Notes under the pieces: generated by a model
The model's database searches: none
What the model saw: the letters and a program-made list of their open reading frames with translations, nothing else
Told to the model about the DNA's origin: nothing
DNA from: Actinomycetota bacterium
Lineage (GTDB): Bacteria; Actinomycetota; Acidimicrobiia; Acidimicrobiales; Ilumatobacteraceae
DNA: 7,197 nt
Reading direction: 5' to 3'
Assembly: GCA_005788205.1 (NCBI GenBank)
Contig: SXYT01000100.1
Coordinates: 1 to 7,197, forward strand
Shown here: positions 1 to 6,581 of the stretch, one piece after another
Numbering within the stretch: position 1 is the first letter of the stretch
How the letters are laid out: each line of letters begins with the position of its first letter
Made by a program: the position numbers and the translations under genes

Positions 1-1
1 G

Positions 2-1366
2 CCCGTGGTGGAGGGAGAAATTCCGGCAGGACTGAACGGGGTGTACCTGCGCAACAGCGAGAACCCGCTGGTGCCGAACCGCGAGCGCTACCACCCGTTC
101 GACGGCGACGGGATGATCCACTCGATCTCGTTCCGCGAGGGGCACGTGGAGTACCGCAACCGTTTCGTGCGCACGAAGGGCCTGGCGGCAGAGATTGAGG
201 CCGGCGAGGCACTGTGGTCCGGGCTCGCGGAGTCCCCGAAGAAGGCCAAGCGCGAGGACGGCTGGGGCGCGCGCACACGCATGAAGGACGCGAGCAGCAC
301 GGACGTGGTGGTGCACCGTGGCATCGCGCTCACCAGCTTCTACCAGTGCGGCGACCTCTACCGCCTGGACCCGGTGACGCTCGCCGACATGGGCACCGAG
401 TCCTGGGGCGGGAGGTTCCCCTCTGCCGGGGTGTCCGCGCACACGAAGGTGGACGAGTCGACCGGTGAGCTGTTCTTCTTCAACTACCAGACCACCGCAC
501 CGTTCATGCACTACGGCGTCGTCGACCGCAACGGCGTGCTCACCACGTACGAACCGATCGAGCTCCCCGGCCCGCGCCTGCCGCACGACATGTGCTTCAC
601 GCAGAACTACGCGGTCCTGAACGACTGCCCGCTCTTCTGGGACGAGGACCTCATCCCGAAGGGCGTCTACGCGAACCGCTTCCATCCCGACTTGCCGATG
701 CGCCTCGGGGTCATCCCGCGCAACGGCCGCGGGGACCAGATCCGCTGGTTCGACTTCTCCCCCACGTTCGTGCTGCACTGGATCAACGCGTTCGAGGACG
801 GCGACTGGGTCACCGTGGACGGCTACTTCCAGCAGGACCCTGCGCCGACGCTCCCGCCCGATGCGACCATCGACCAGCGCCTGTTCCGCTACCTCGACCT
901 CCACGCGATGAAGTCGATCCCGTGGCGCTGGCGCATGAACATGCGCACCGGTGAGACGAAGGAAGGCCCGCTCAGCGACACCATCACCGAGTTCGGGCTC
1001 ATCAACAACAACCTCGCTGGCCGCCCCTACCGCTACGCGTACTCTGCCCTGCCCACGGAGGGCTGGTTCACCTTCGAGGGCGTCATCAAGCACGACGTCA
1101 CCACCGGGAACATGGAGACCTTCGCGTTCCCCGAGGGCACCTACTGCTCCGAGACCGTGTTCGCCCCGCGCCCCGGCGGGACCACCGAGGACGACGGGTG
1201 GTTGCTCACGTACACCACGGACATCGTGAACGACGAGAGCCACTGCGCGATCTTCGACGCACAGAACCCGGCCGACGGACCTGTCGCCCGGGTGCGCCTG
1301 CCCGAGCGGATCTGCTCGGGCACACATGCCTACTGGGCGGACGCCTCCACCCTCAGCCCTGCCTGA
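2..1366 (+). CDS. Carotenoid oxygenase (RPE65/CCD family), 5'-truncated by window edge
   Basis: Non-heme iron dioxygenase of the carotenoid/lignostilbene cleavage family, which splits a C=C double bond in carotenoids, apocarotenoids or stilbenes. About 454 residues are visible. Counting from the GTG at base 5, the four family iron-ligand histidines are present: H146 (SAHTKVD), H194 (LPHDMCF), H258 (VLHWINAF) and H441 near the C-terminus (SGTHAYW). The start matches the family's usual 'GeiP.gLnGvYLRN' strand, which normally lies some tens of residues into the protein. The frame is open to base 2 (a proline codon), so the GTGs at 5 and 8 are probably internal valines and the true start lies outside the window. 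The usual RNGPNP after that strand reads RNSENP. The gene ends 27 bases from the stop of the convergent hydrolase. The family call is firm; the substrate cannot be told from sequence. Confidence 0.93.
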   Translation, partial: PVVEGEIPAGLNGVYLRNSENPLVPNRERYHPFDGDGMIHSISFREGHVEYRNRFVRTKGLAAEIEAGEALWSGLAESPKKAKREDGWGARTRMKDASSTDVVVHRGIALTSFYQCGDLYRLDPVTLADMGTESWGGRFPSAGVSAHTKVDESTGELFFFNYQTTAPFMHYGVVDRNGVLTTYEPIELPGPRLPHDMCFTQNYAVLNDCPLFWDEDLIPKGVYANRFHPDLPMRLGVIPRNGRGDQIRWFDFSPTFVLHWINAFEDGDWVTVDGYFQQDPAPTLPPDATIDQRLFRYLDLHAMKSIPWRWRMNMRTGETKEGPLSDTITEFGLINNNLAGRPYRYAYSALPTEGWFTFEGVIKHDVTTGNMETFAFPEGTYCSETVFAPRPGGTTEDDGWLLTYTTDIVNDESHCAIFDAQNPADGPVARVRLPERICSGTHAYWADASTLSPA

Positions 1367-1393
1367 CGCGCACCCGGCCCACAGGGGGGCAGT

Positions 1394-2962
1394 TCAGCAT
1401 TTTGTCGCTGGAGCCGGGAGTTCTGCGCTGTTGAAAAGCCGCGAGGCGATCGAGTCCACGCACTCCGACCCGATGATGTGCGAGTGGCCATCCGCGTCCA
1501 CCGACACGAGACGCGCGGCATCACCGAGCCGGGCTGCCAGCTCCTCCGACCATCGGAACGGCGTGGCGGGGTCGCGCAGGCCGCCGACGACGACCACGGG
1601 CGCAGAACCCGAGTACCTGATGGGGAACACCTTGCCGTCACCGTACGCAGGGTCGCACTCGATGTCCTCGAAGTCCTCGACCTCGATTCCCATCGAGTAC
1701 CACGGTGCGGCAGCGCGCAGTTTTGCCACGAGCCCCGCAGGATCCGGCGGGCTGGATTCACCGAAACCAGAGGAGCAGGAAATGACGTAGTAAGCCGTGG
1801 TGTTGTTGTCCCACCCGCCGTCAGGCCGGCGGCCGCGGTAACTGTCCGCGGCATCGAGAACCAGATCGCCGTTGCCGCGGGCGGCCTCGGCGAGGATCTC
1901 GCCCAGGTAGGACCACGCATCACGGGAGTACAGCATCGCGATTGTTGCCGTCCTGAGGGCCTTGTGGTTCGCTTCTCGCCCACTTGTCGTCACCAGCGAC
2001 TTCTTGTCCAGGCGGTCGTACAGGTCCACCCACGCCCCGCGCACGTTCGGGGATCGGAACGCGCACGAATCAGCCTGTTCCTGGCACCAGAGGGCCCACC
2101 TGTCGAACGACTCCTCGAACCCGCGGGCCTGAGTGAGGTTCTGCTCCTCCATGGTGTCAGCTTCCGGGTCGTACCCGCTGTCGAGCATCATCGCCCGCAC
2201 GCGGTCGGGGAAGAGCGATGCATACACGGCTCCGAGGTGCGTCCCGTACGAGATGCCGAGGAAGGACATCTTCTCCTCGCCCATGGCGGCACGGATCAGG
2301 TCCATGTCACGGGCAGTGGCCTCCGTGGAGTAATGGCGCAGATCCTCGCCGAACTTCGTCACACACGCATCGGTGTCATCTGCGTCCCACTTGTCGAAGA
2401 GGACCTGCTCCCTGTCGTTGTCCGGGGTGTCGTCGAGGTACATCCACTCATCAATGTCGGCATCCTCGTAGCAGGTCACCGGCGACGATGCGCCCACACC
2501 GCGCGGGTCGAACCCGACGAGGTCGAAGCCCCCGAGCTTCACCTCTTTGTCGAGATCAGCCGCGAAGTACCTAATGAAATTGAGCCCGGAGCCACCGGGC
2601 CCGCCCGGGTTGGTGAGCAGGATTCCCTTGCGTGCACCTTCCGCGGGGAGTCGCACGAGGGCGAGCGAGATCTTCTCGCCGTCAGGCTCGGCGTGGTCGA
2701 GCGGGACCTTGAGCGTGGCACACTGGAACGGCTCCGGCAGTTCGAACACCGGTGAGCACGTGGCCCAGGTGAGGGGGCGAGCAGTCGTCATCGTGCCGTT
2801 CGACATCGAGACAGCGACGACCGACGCGGCGACCACTGCAGCGGCGGCGACGGCACCGACGGCAACTCTGCGCCTCGGGCCGGGGGAGGCCGCAGCGATC
2901 TGGTCGGCCGAGGCAACATGGTCCGGCTGTGGCTGCGGGTGCGGGGTCTGGTCATCAGTCAT
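1394..2962 (-). CDS. Membrane-anchored/secreted alpha/beta hydrolase, tripeptidyl-aminopeptidase (Slp/CaeA-like) type
   Basis: Serine hydrolase of the actinobacterial tripeptidyl-aminopeptidase group (Streptomyces SlpD/SlpE, mycobacterial CaeA-like), which acts outside the cytoplasm on peptides or esters. Residue numbers count from an upstream GTG at 2992. A Pro/His/Gln-rich start leads to arginines and one Ala/Val-rich membrane segment (about 43-63). No lipobox cysteine follows, so it is a signal anchor or Sec signal. Then come the oxyanion-region motif NPGGPGGSG (128-136), the nucleophile elbow GISYG with S248, the probable acid D474 (GGLRDPATPF) and the probable base H503 (DGHSH). The end, LPAPATKC, is the usual family C-terminus. 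Ten cysteines in the exported part suggest disulfides. I prefer the ATG at 2962 (522 aa): GAGAGGGA lies 9 bases upstream of it, while the GTG at 2992 has no clear ribosome site. Exact substrate unknown. Confidence 0.9.
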   Translation of the reverse strand: MTDDQTPHPQPQPDHVASADQIAAASPGPRRRVAVGAVAAAAVVAASVVAVSMSNGTMTTARPLTWATCSPVFELPEPFQCATLKVPLDHAEPDGEKISLALVRLPAEGARKGILLTNPGGPGGSGLNFIRYFAADLDKEVKLGGFDLVGFDPRGVGASSPVTCYEDADIDEWMYLDDTPDNDREQVLFDKWDADDTDACVTKFGEDLRHYSTEATARDMDLIRAAMGEEKMSFLGISYGTHLGAVYASLFPDRVRAMMLDSGYDPEADTMEEQNLTQARGFEESFDRWALWCQEQADSCAFRSPNVRGAWVDLYDRLDKKSLVTTSGREANHKALRTATIAMLYSRDAWSYLGEILAEAARGNGDLVLDAADSYRGRRPDGGWDNNTTAYYVISCSSGFGESSPPDPAGLVAKLRAAAPWYSMGIEVEDFEDIECDPAYGDGKVFPIRYSGSAPVVVVGGLRDPATPFRWSEELAARLGDAARLVSVDADGHSHIIGSECVDSIASRLFNSAELPAPATKC

Positions 2963-2971
2963 CGGCTGTGG

Positions 2972-2979
2972 TCCCTCTC
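2972..2979 (-). promoter_or_regulatory. Ribosome binding site deciding the hydrolase start
   Basis: On the minus strand the sequence GAGAGGGA ends 9 bases before the ATG at 2962-2960. It lies inside the longer reading frame that would start at the GTG at 2992, and it supports the shorter protein. No comparable purine-rich site precedes the GTG. Confidence 0.6.
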
Positions 2980-3100
2980 GGTCGGTCGACACGGCTCGTC
3001 AGGCAAGGCAGTCTGGGGCATGGGTGTGCAGGTTTCCCCCGCTCCTGACCTTCACGACCGCAAATAATGGTTGACCACCTGGCCTCGCAGCATCTCAAGG

Positions 3101-3120
3101 ATTCTCACTAATTCTGACTG
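3101..3120 (+). repeat. Tandem 10-bp direct repeat upstream of the siroheme operon
   Basis: Two adjacent 10-bp units, ATTCTCACTA and ATTCTGACTG, match at 8 of 10 positions. They sit on one DNA face (about one helical turn apart) and overlap the candidate -35 element of the siroheme/sulfite reductase operon. This is the arrangement expected of a regulator site, for example a sulfur-responsive one, but no known operator consensus was recognised. The repeat is seen; the role is inference. Confidence 0.35.
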
Positions 3121-3144
3121 GATTTGTCGGGAATTGGCTAGCCT
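3114..3144 (+). promoter_or_regulatory. Candidate promoter for a leaderless siroheme/sulfite reductase mRNA
   Basis: A -10-like TAGCCT (TANNNT pattern) at 3139-3144 is preceded by CTGACT at 3114-3119, which matches TTGACA at four positions with a rather long 19-base spacer. Only nine bases separate the -10 element from the ATG at 3154, so transcription would start at or within about three bases of the start codon. No Shine-Dalgarno sequence lies upstream of that ATG. Leaderless mRNAs are common in actinobacteria. The motif is weak and the assignment is inference. Confidence 0.4.
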
Positions 3145-3153
3145 TTCGTTTCC

Positions 3154-3747
3154 ATGGGGCAGTTCCCGATCAACTTGAACCTGGCCGGCCGGCCTGTGCT
3201 GGTCGTCGGTGGCGGTCGCATCGCCCTGCGCAAGGTGCAACAGCTCCTCCTTGCTGATGCGGACGTCACGGTCCTCTCCCCTTCCATCGTGGACGAGCTG
3301 CGCGCACTGCCGGTGGCAAAGATCGAGCGCGAGTACCGCATCGGTGACGTGTCCGGGTACCGCCTTGTCATCACGGCGACGGGCGTGCGCGTCGTGGACC
3401 AGCAGATCTACGACGACTGCGAGATCCGCAACATCTGGGTGAACTCCGCCGACGACCCGGAGCGGTGCGCCTTCACCCTGCCCGCCACCATGCGCCGCGG
3501 CGAGCTGATGGTCACGGTCTCCACCGCCGGTGCCTCACCCGCTCTCGCGTCGTTCCTGCGGTCGCGCCTGGAGTCAGCGATCGGCCCCGGGTTCGCTGCG
3601 CTCGTGGACAGGCTTGCCGCTGAGCGCGTCGCGGTGCACGCGGAGGGACGCAGCACCGAGGACGTCGACTGGGCGCCCGTCATCGCCCGTGCGATAGACG
3701 AGCTCGGGATCGACTCGGCACTCCTCTCCGTGGAGGTCGCACGATGA
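3154..3747 (+). CDS. Precorrin-2 dehydrogenase / sirohydrochlorin ferrochelatase (CysG N-terminal/Met8-like)
   Basis: Catalyses the last steps of siroheme synthesis: NAD-dependent oxidation of precorrin-2 to sirohydrochlorin, and in the bifunctional members iron insertion. The 197 residues cover the CysG N-terminal module only. An NAD-binding Rossmann start has GGGRIALRK (19-27), and D100 in VNSADDP aligns with the catalytic Asp104 of enterobacterial CysG. The segment ELMVTVSTAGASPALA (117-132) aligns with the CysG loop carrying phosphoserine 128, here T124. The usual ATDD segment after the fourth strand reads ATGVR (75-79), a departure from the family. An in-frame TAG at 3139-3141 makes the ATG at 3154 the first possible start; there is no ribosome site, which fits leaderless translation. 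The gene overlaps cobA by four bases (ATGA), so it acts in the same pathway. Confidence 0.92.
   Translation: MGQFPINLNLAGRPVLVVGGGRIALRKVQQLLLADADVTVLSPSIVDELRALPVAKIEREYRIGDVSGYRLVITATGVRVVDQQIYDDCEIRNIWVNSADDPERCAFTLPATMRRGELMVTVSTAGASPALASFLRSRLESAIGPGFAALVDRLAAERVAVHAEGRSTEDVDWAPVIARAIDELGIDSALLSVEVAR
3732..3737 (+). promoter_or_regulatory. Strong ribosome binding site for cobA
   Basis: GGAGGT at 3732-3737 has its GGAGG core seven bases before the ATG at 3744. It lies inside the end of the upstream dehydrogenase gene and fixes the cobA start at the ATGA overlap. Confidence 0.8.
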
Positions 3748-4502
3748 CCGTGCACCTGGTGGGGGCGGGCCCGGGTGACCCGGAACTGCTGACAGTGCGC
3801 GCGATGCGCCTGATCGGCTCTGCGGACGTGATCGTGCATGACGCCCTCGCGAGCGACGAGATCATCGCGCTCGCGCGGCCGGGCGTGGAACTGATCGATG
3901 TCGGCAAGAAGCCCGGCAACCCGACGCCCCAGGAACTCATCAACACGCTCCTCGTGCACCTCGGCTCGCAGGGTCTCGAGGTCGTGCGGCTGAAGGGCGG
4001 AGATCCGTTCGTGTTCGGCCGCGGTGGCGAGGAGGCCGAGGCCCTGCTGCAGGCCGGCGTCCCCCACACGGTCGTGCCGGGCATCACCTCCGCTGTCGGA
4101 GTTCCCGCGGCGGCCGGCATTCCCGTGACGCACCGCAACGTGTCGCCTGCATTCACCGTGGTCACCGGGCACCGCGAACGCGGCGGTGCATCGGCCATCG
4201 AGTGGGAGGCGCTCGCGCGTGTGGGTGGCACCATCGTGATCCTCATGGGTGTCGCAGAGCGCGCGGTGATCGCGCGTCGCCTCATGGACGGCGGGCTCGC
4301 GGCGGACACCCCGGTCGCTGCGGTCCGCTACGGCACGCGCGCGGAGCAGACCGTGGTGCGGTGCGACCTTGCCGGGCTCGCGGCCGCCGATATCGCCGCG
4401 CCGGCGACCATCGTGGTGGGGGCGGTCGCGGCGTTCGACTTCTCCCCCGTCGCGGCAGGCGCGACGCCCGCGGCCGTCACTGACGGGAAGCCGGGCCTCT
4501 GA
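3744..4502 (+). CDS. cobA: Uroporphyrinogen-III C-methyltransferase (SUMT)
   Basis: Transfers two methyl groups from S-adenosylmethionine to uroporphyrinogen III, giving precorrin-2, the branch point to siroheme and cobalamin. At 252 residues it is a normal-length single-domain enzyme. Family motifs appear in order: VGAGPGDPELLT (6-17), the VHDALAS segment (31-37, where the family usually has VYD.L), GKKPGNP (54-60), VRLKGGDPFVFGRGGEE (81-97), PGITSAVGVPAAAGIPVTHR (112-131), VTGH (140-143) and LMGV (167-170). In enterobacteria this activity is fused to the preceding gene's activity as CysG; here the two are separate but overlapping genes. The downstream gene starts within the TGATG at its stop codon. 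A B12-dependent mutase is encoded nearby, but position in this operon points mainly to siroheme for the sulfite reductase. Confidence 0.96.
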   Translation: MTVHLVGAGPGDPELLTVRAMRLIGSADVIVHDALASDEIIALARPGVELIDVGKKPGNPTPQELINTLLVHLGSQGLEVVRLKGGDPFVFGRGGEEAEALLQAGVPHTVVPGITSAVGVPAAAGIPVTHRNVSPAFTVVTGHRERGGASAIEWEALARVGGTIVILMGVAERAVIARRLMDGGLAADTPVAAVRYGTRAEQTVVRCDLAGLAAADIAAPATIVVGAVAAFDFSPVAAGATPAAVTDGKPGL

Positions 4503-4750
4503 TGCGCAGGTCGATCGACGTCGTGCAGCTGGACCTCAGCGAGCACCCCGAGGGCCTGGACGACGCACCTGTTGCCTGGACCGTCTCGGTCAGCGACGAC
4601 TACGACGACGCCGGGCCCCGCGTGCAGCTCACCGTGGAGCCGCTCGGCTCCCCCGGGGAGGGTCTCGTCGCTCATCTCTCGGCCGGCAACGCACGCCGGC
4701 TCCGCACCGCACTTGCAGACGCACTCAAGGAAATCGGAGAACAACCATGA
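4502..4750 (+). CDS. Unrecognised 82-residue protein between cobA and sulfite reductase
   Basis: No family was recognised. The protein is small and acidic in its first half, has no cysteine and no membrane segment, and so is neither a ferredoxin nor a metal-cysteine protein. Its pattern suggests alternating beta strands (about residues 4-11, 24-30, 40-46 and 55-60) followed by an amphipathic helix at the C-terminus (SAGNARRLRTALADALKEIG, 61-80). This resembles many small actinobacterial proteins of unknown role. It is supported as a real gene by its fit: its ATG overlaps the cobA stop (TGATG) and its stop overlaps the reductase start (ATGA). The ribosome site is weak (GGGAAG, 11 bases upstream), so coupling to cobA translation is likely. 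A role in sulfite reductase or siroheme handling is inference from position only. Confidence 0.75.
   Translation: MRRSIDVVQLDLSEHPEGLDDAPVAWTVSVSDDYDDAGPRVQLTVEPLGSPGEGLVAHLSAGNARRLRTALADALKEIGEQP
4736..4740 (+). promoter_or_regulatory. Ribosome binding site for the sulfite reductase
   Basis: GGAGA at 4736-4740 lies six bases before the ATG at 4747, inside the end of the 82-residue gene. It selects this start over an open extension of the same frame that runs back to 4369 across cobA. Confidence 0.7.
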
Positions 4751-6531
4751 CGATCGCACCCGCACCCATCCCTCGCGATCTCGACGCCGAGCAGCAGCGC
4801 GACATCGAGCGCTTCGAGAAGGCGATCGGGCAGTACCTGGCCGGCGAGATCAGCGACGACGTGTTCCGTGTGATGCGGCTGAACAACGGCGTCTACGGCC
4901 AGCGCCAGGGCGGCACCAACCAGATGGTGCGCATCAAGTTCCCCGCCGGCACCATCAGGCCCGAGCACTGGGACGTGATGGCAGACCTCGCGGACGAGTT
5001 CTCCCGTGGCTGGGGCCACATCACCACGCGCCAGAACATCCAGTTCCACTTCGTGGAGCTGCGCCGCATCCCCGACCTGCTGCGCCGCATCGCTGACGTC
5101 GGCCTCACCTCCCGCGAGGCGTGCGGCGACACCGTACGCAACGTGATGGCGTGCCACCTGGCAGGGGCGTGCCCGTACGAGAAGATCGACGTGACCCCGT
5201 GGGCCGAGGCGGTGTACCGCCACTTCGTGCGCAACCCGCTCGGCCAGCGCCTGCCCCGCAAGTTCAAGGTGAACTTCTCCGGCTGCGCGACTGACTGCGG
5301 TCAAGCGATGTTCAATGACGTCGGCATCGTTGCCACCGTGCGCACCCGCGAGGACGGCACCACCGAACAGGGATTCCGTGTGTTCATCGCGGGCGGCCTC
5401 GGCGCCACCCCGCACCCCGCGCTCGCGCTCGAGGACTTCACGTCCCGCGAGGACCTGCTTCCGACGATCGAGGCAGTGCTGCGCGTGTTCGACCAGACCG
5501 GCAACCGCGACAACAAGCTGCGTGCCCGCCTGAAGTGGGTCGTCGACCAGCTGGGTATCGACGAGGTGCGCCGGCGCGTCATCAAGATCCGCACGACGCT
5601 CCCCGCGTCGTCCACGTGGCCTGGCGGCATCCCGCCGGAGGTCACGGCGACGGGCGATGCACCGGCGGGACGCGGGGACGGCGAGGTCAGCGAGATCGGC
5701 CAGGGCGTGCGCGTGGAACTGCGCTCGAGCGACCCGTTCACCAGATGGGAACAGGCCAGCGTCATCAAGGGTGCGGCGAACGGCACCGTGTCAGCCGTTG
5801 CGTATGCCGCGCTCGGTGACATCACCGCCCAGCAGTTCCGCGAGCTGGCGGCGATCCAGCGCCACTTCGCGGCCGACATGCGCCTGACGAACAGGCAGAA
5901 CGTGGTCTTCCGCGGCATGCAGCCCGGCCAGATGCGTGAGCTGTTCGACCGGCTCGACGCGATGGGCATGGCGCGCCCCGGTGCCGAGCTCGCCCGCGAC
6001 GTCGTGGCCTGCCCGGGTGCCGACACCTGCAACATCGCCGTCACCCAGTCGCGCGGTCTCGCCGATGCGATCGGGTCCAGGCTGGAGGAGGAGGGTCTCG
6101 CCGAGGTGGGCGGCGTGCGCATCAACATCTCCGGCTGCACGAACAGCTGCGGCCAGCACCACGCGAGCGACATCGGATTCTTCGGTGCAGAGCGCCGTGC
6201 CCACGGCAAGTCGCTGCCCGGCTACCAGATGCTGCTCGGCGGCCACATCGGCGACGAGCAGATCCACTTCGGCGAGAAGGCACTGCGCCTGCCCGCGAAG
6301 AACGCACCCGAGGCTGTCGCCCGCGTGGTGCGGCGATTCGCCGGGGAGCGCACCGCCGGCGAGACGTTCCAGGGATGGCTCGCCCGCAACGGCGGCGCGA
6401 AGCAGATCGGCACCACCCTTGCCGACCTCGATGACATCCCGCTGCCGGACGAGGCACCCGACTTCTTCGTGGACTACGGCGAGACCGGTCCGTTCACGGG
6501 CGAGGTCGGCGACTCCGAGTGCGCGGTCTGA
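4747..6531 (+). CDS. nirA: Ferredoxin-type sulfite (nitrite/sulfite) reductase, siroheme and [4Fe-4S]
   Basis: Six-electron reduction of sulfite to sulfide (or nitrite to ammonia) in the cytoplasm, probably with ferredoxin as donor. The 594 residues form the usual two pseudo-repeats. The second half carries the cluster/siroheme cysteines C422, C428 (CX5C) and C464, C468 (CX3C). The first half supplies the substrate and siroheme residues R62, R131, K172 and K174. The Lys-X-Lys pair (PRKFK) is the sulfite reductase form; plant nitrite reductases have Lys-X-Asn. Y50 and C126 match the Tyr-Cys pair that is cross-linked in Mycobacterium tuberculosis NirA. Unusually, the first half also has CX5C (C136, C142) and CX3C (C180, C184). 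A linker (about 293-335) rich in Gly, Pro and Glu joins the halves, and the tail ends SECAV. The ATG overlaps the preceding stop (ATGA). Sulfite is favoured as substrate; nitrite cannot be excluded. Confidence 0.94.
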   Translation: MTIAPAPIPRDLDAEQQRDIERFEKAIGQYLAGEISDDVFRVMRLNNGVYGQRQGGTNQMVRIKFPAGTIRPEHWDVMADLADEFSRGWGHITTRQNIQFHFVELRRIPDLLRRIADVGLTSREACGDTVRNVMACHLAGACPYEKIDVTPWAEAVYRHFVRNPLGQRLPRKFKVNFSGCATDCGQAMFNDVGIVATVRTREDGTTEQGFRVFIAGGLGATPHPALALEDFTSREDLLPTIEAVLRVFDQTGNRDNKLRARLKWVVDQLGIDEVRRRVIKIRTTLPASSTWPGGIPPEVTATGDAPAGRGDGEVSEIGQGVRVELRSSDPFTRWEQASVIKGAANGTVSAVAYAALGDITAQQFRELAAIQRHFAADMRLTNRQNVVFRGMQPGQMRELFDRLDAMGMARPGAELARDVVACPGADTCNIAVTQSRGLADAIGSRLEEEGLAEVGGVRINISGCTNSCGQHHASDIGFFGAERRAHGKSLPGYQMLLGGHIGDEQIHFGEKALRLPAKNAPEAVARVVRRFAGERTAGETFQGWLARNGGAKQIGTTLADLDDIPLPDEAPDFFVDYGETGPFTGEVGDSECAV

Positions 6532-6565
6532 CTACAGCCTGATCGCAGCCTGACCGCAGCCTGAC
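6522..6565 (+). repeat. Four tandem 11-bp units across the reductase stop codon
   Basis: Units start at 6522, 6533, 6544 and 6555. The last two are identical (CGCAGCCTGAC); the first, CGCGGTCTGAC, matches them at 9 of 11 bases and the second, TACAGCCTGAT, at 8 of 11. Each unit holds a TGA. The first TGA is the reductase stop, and because 11 is not a multiple of three the later ones fall in the other two frames and then the first again. The repeat fills most of the gap before the convergent mutase gene. Confidence 0.8.
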
Positions 6566-6581
6566 TGCTCGCGGCGTCAGG
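6560..6581. terminator. Weak hairpin between convergent genes, possible bidirectional terminator
   Basis: CCTGAC at 6560-6565 and GTCAGG at 6576-6581 form a six-base-pair stem with a ten-base loop. The stop of the minus-strand B12-binding gene (6577-6579) lies in one arm. Neither strand has a T-tract after it, so intrinsic termination would be weak. The position between two convergent stops is the main support. Confidence 0.3.

Noticed and set aside
5..10. GTG at base 5 as the true start of the carotenoid oxygenase
   Set aside because: The frame is open to the window edge and the protein would begin inside the family's first conserved strand, so the start is most likely upstream of the window.
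1367..1393. Possible terminator between the carotenoid oxygenase and hydrolase stops
   Set aside because: Only a three-base-pair CCC/GGG stem with no T-tract could be found in the 27-base gap.
1478..2755. A 425-codon plus-strand open frame opposite the hydrolase gene
   Set aside because: It is antisense to a gene with clear catalytic motifs and has no recognisable family. Long antisense frames are normal in GC-rich DNA.
3068..3077. Short palindrome TGGTTGACCA containing a -35-like TTGACC
   Set aside because: Only four base pairs per arm, and no -10 element lies at proper spacing on the plus strand. Too short to call an operator.
3408..4309. Minus-strand open frames opposite the siroheme genes
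   Set aside because: They overlap two well-supported genes, are low in hydrophobic pattern and resemble no family.
4369..4746. An upstream extension of the sulfite reductase frame through cobA and the 82-residue gene
   Set aside because: The extension is Arg/Pro-rich out-of-frame translation of cobA, matches no reductase domain, and a good ribosome site (GGAGA) precedes the ATG at 4747.
5301..6209. A 302-codon minus-strand open frame opposite the sulfite reductase
   Set aside because: The composition is Ser/Arg/Pro-rich with no motif, as expected for a shadow of the reductase codons.
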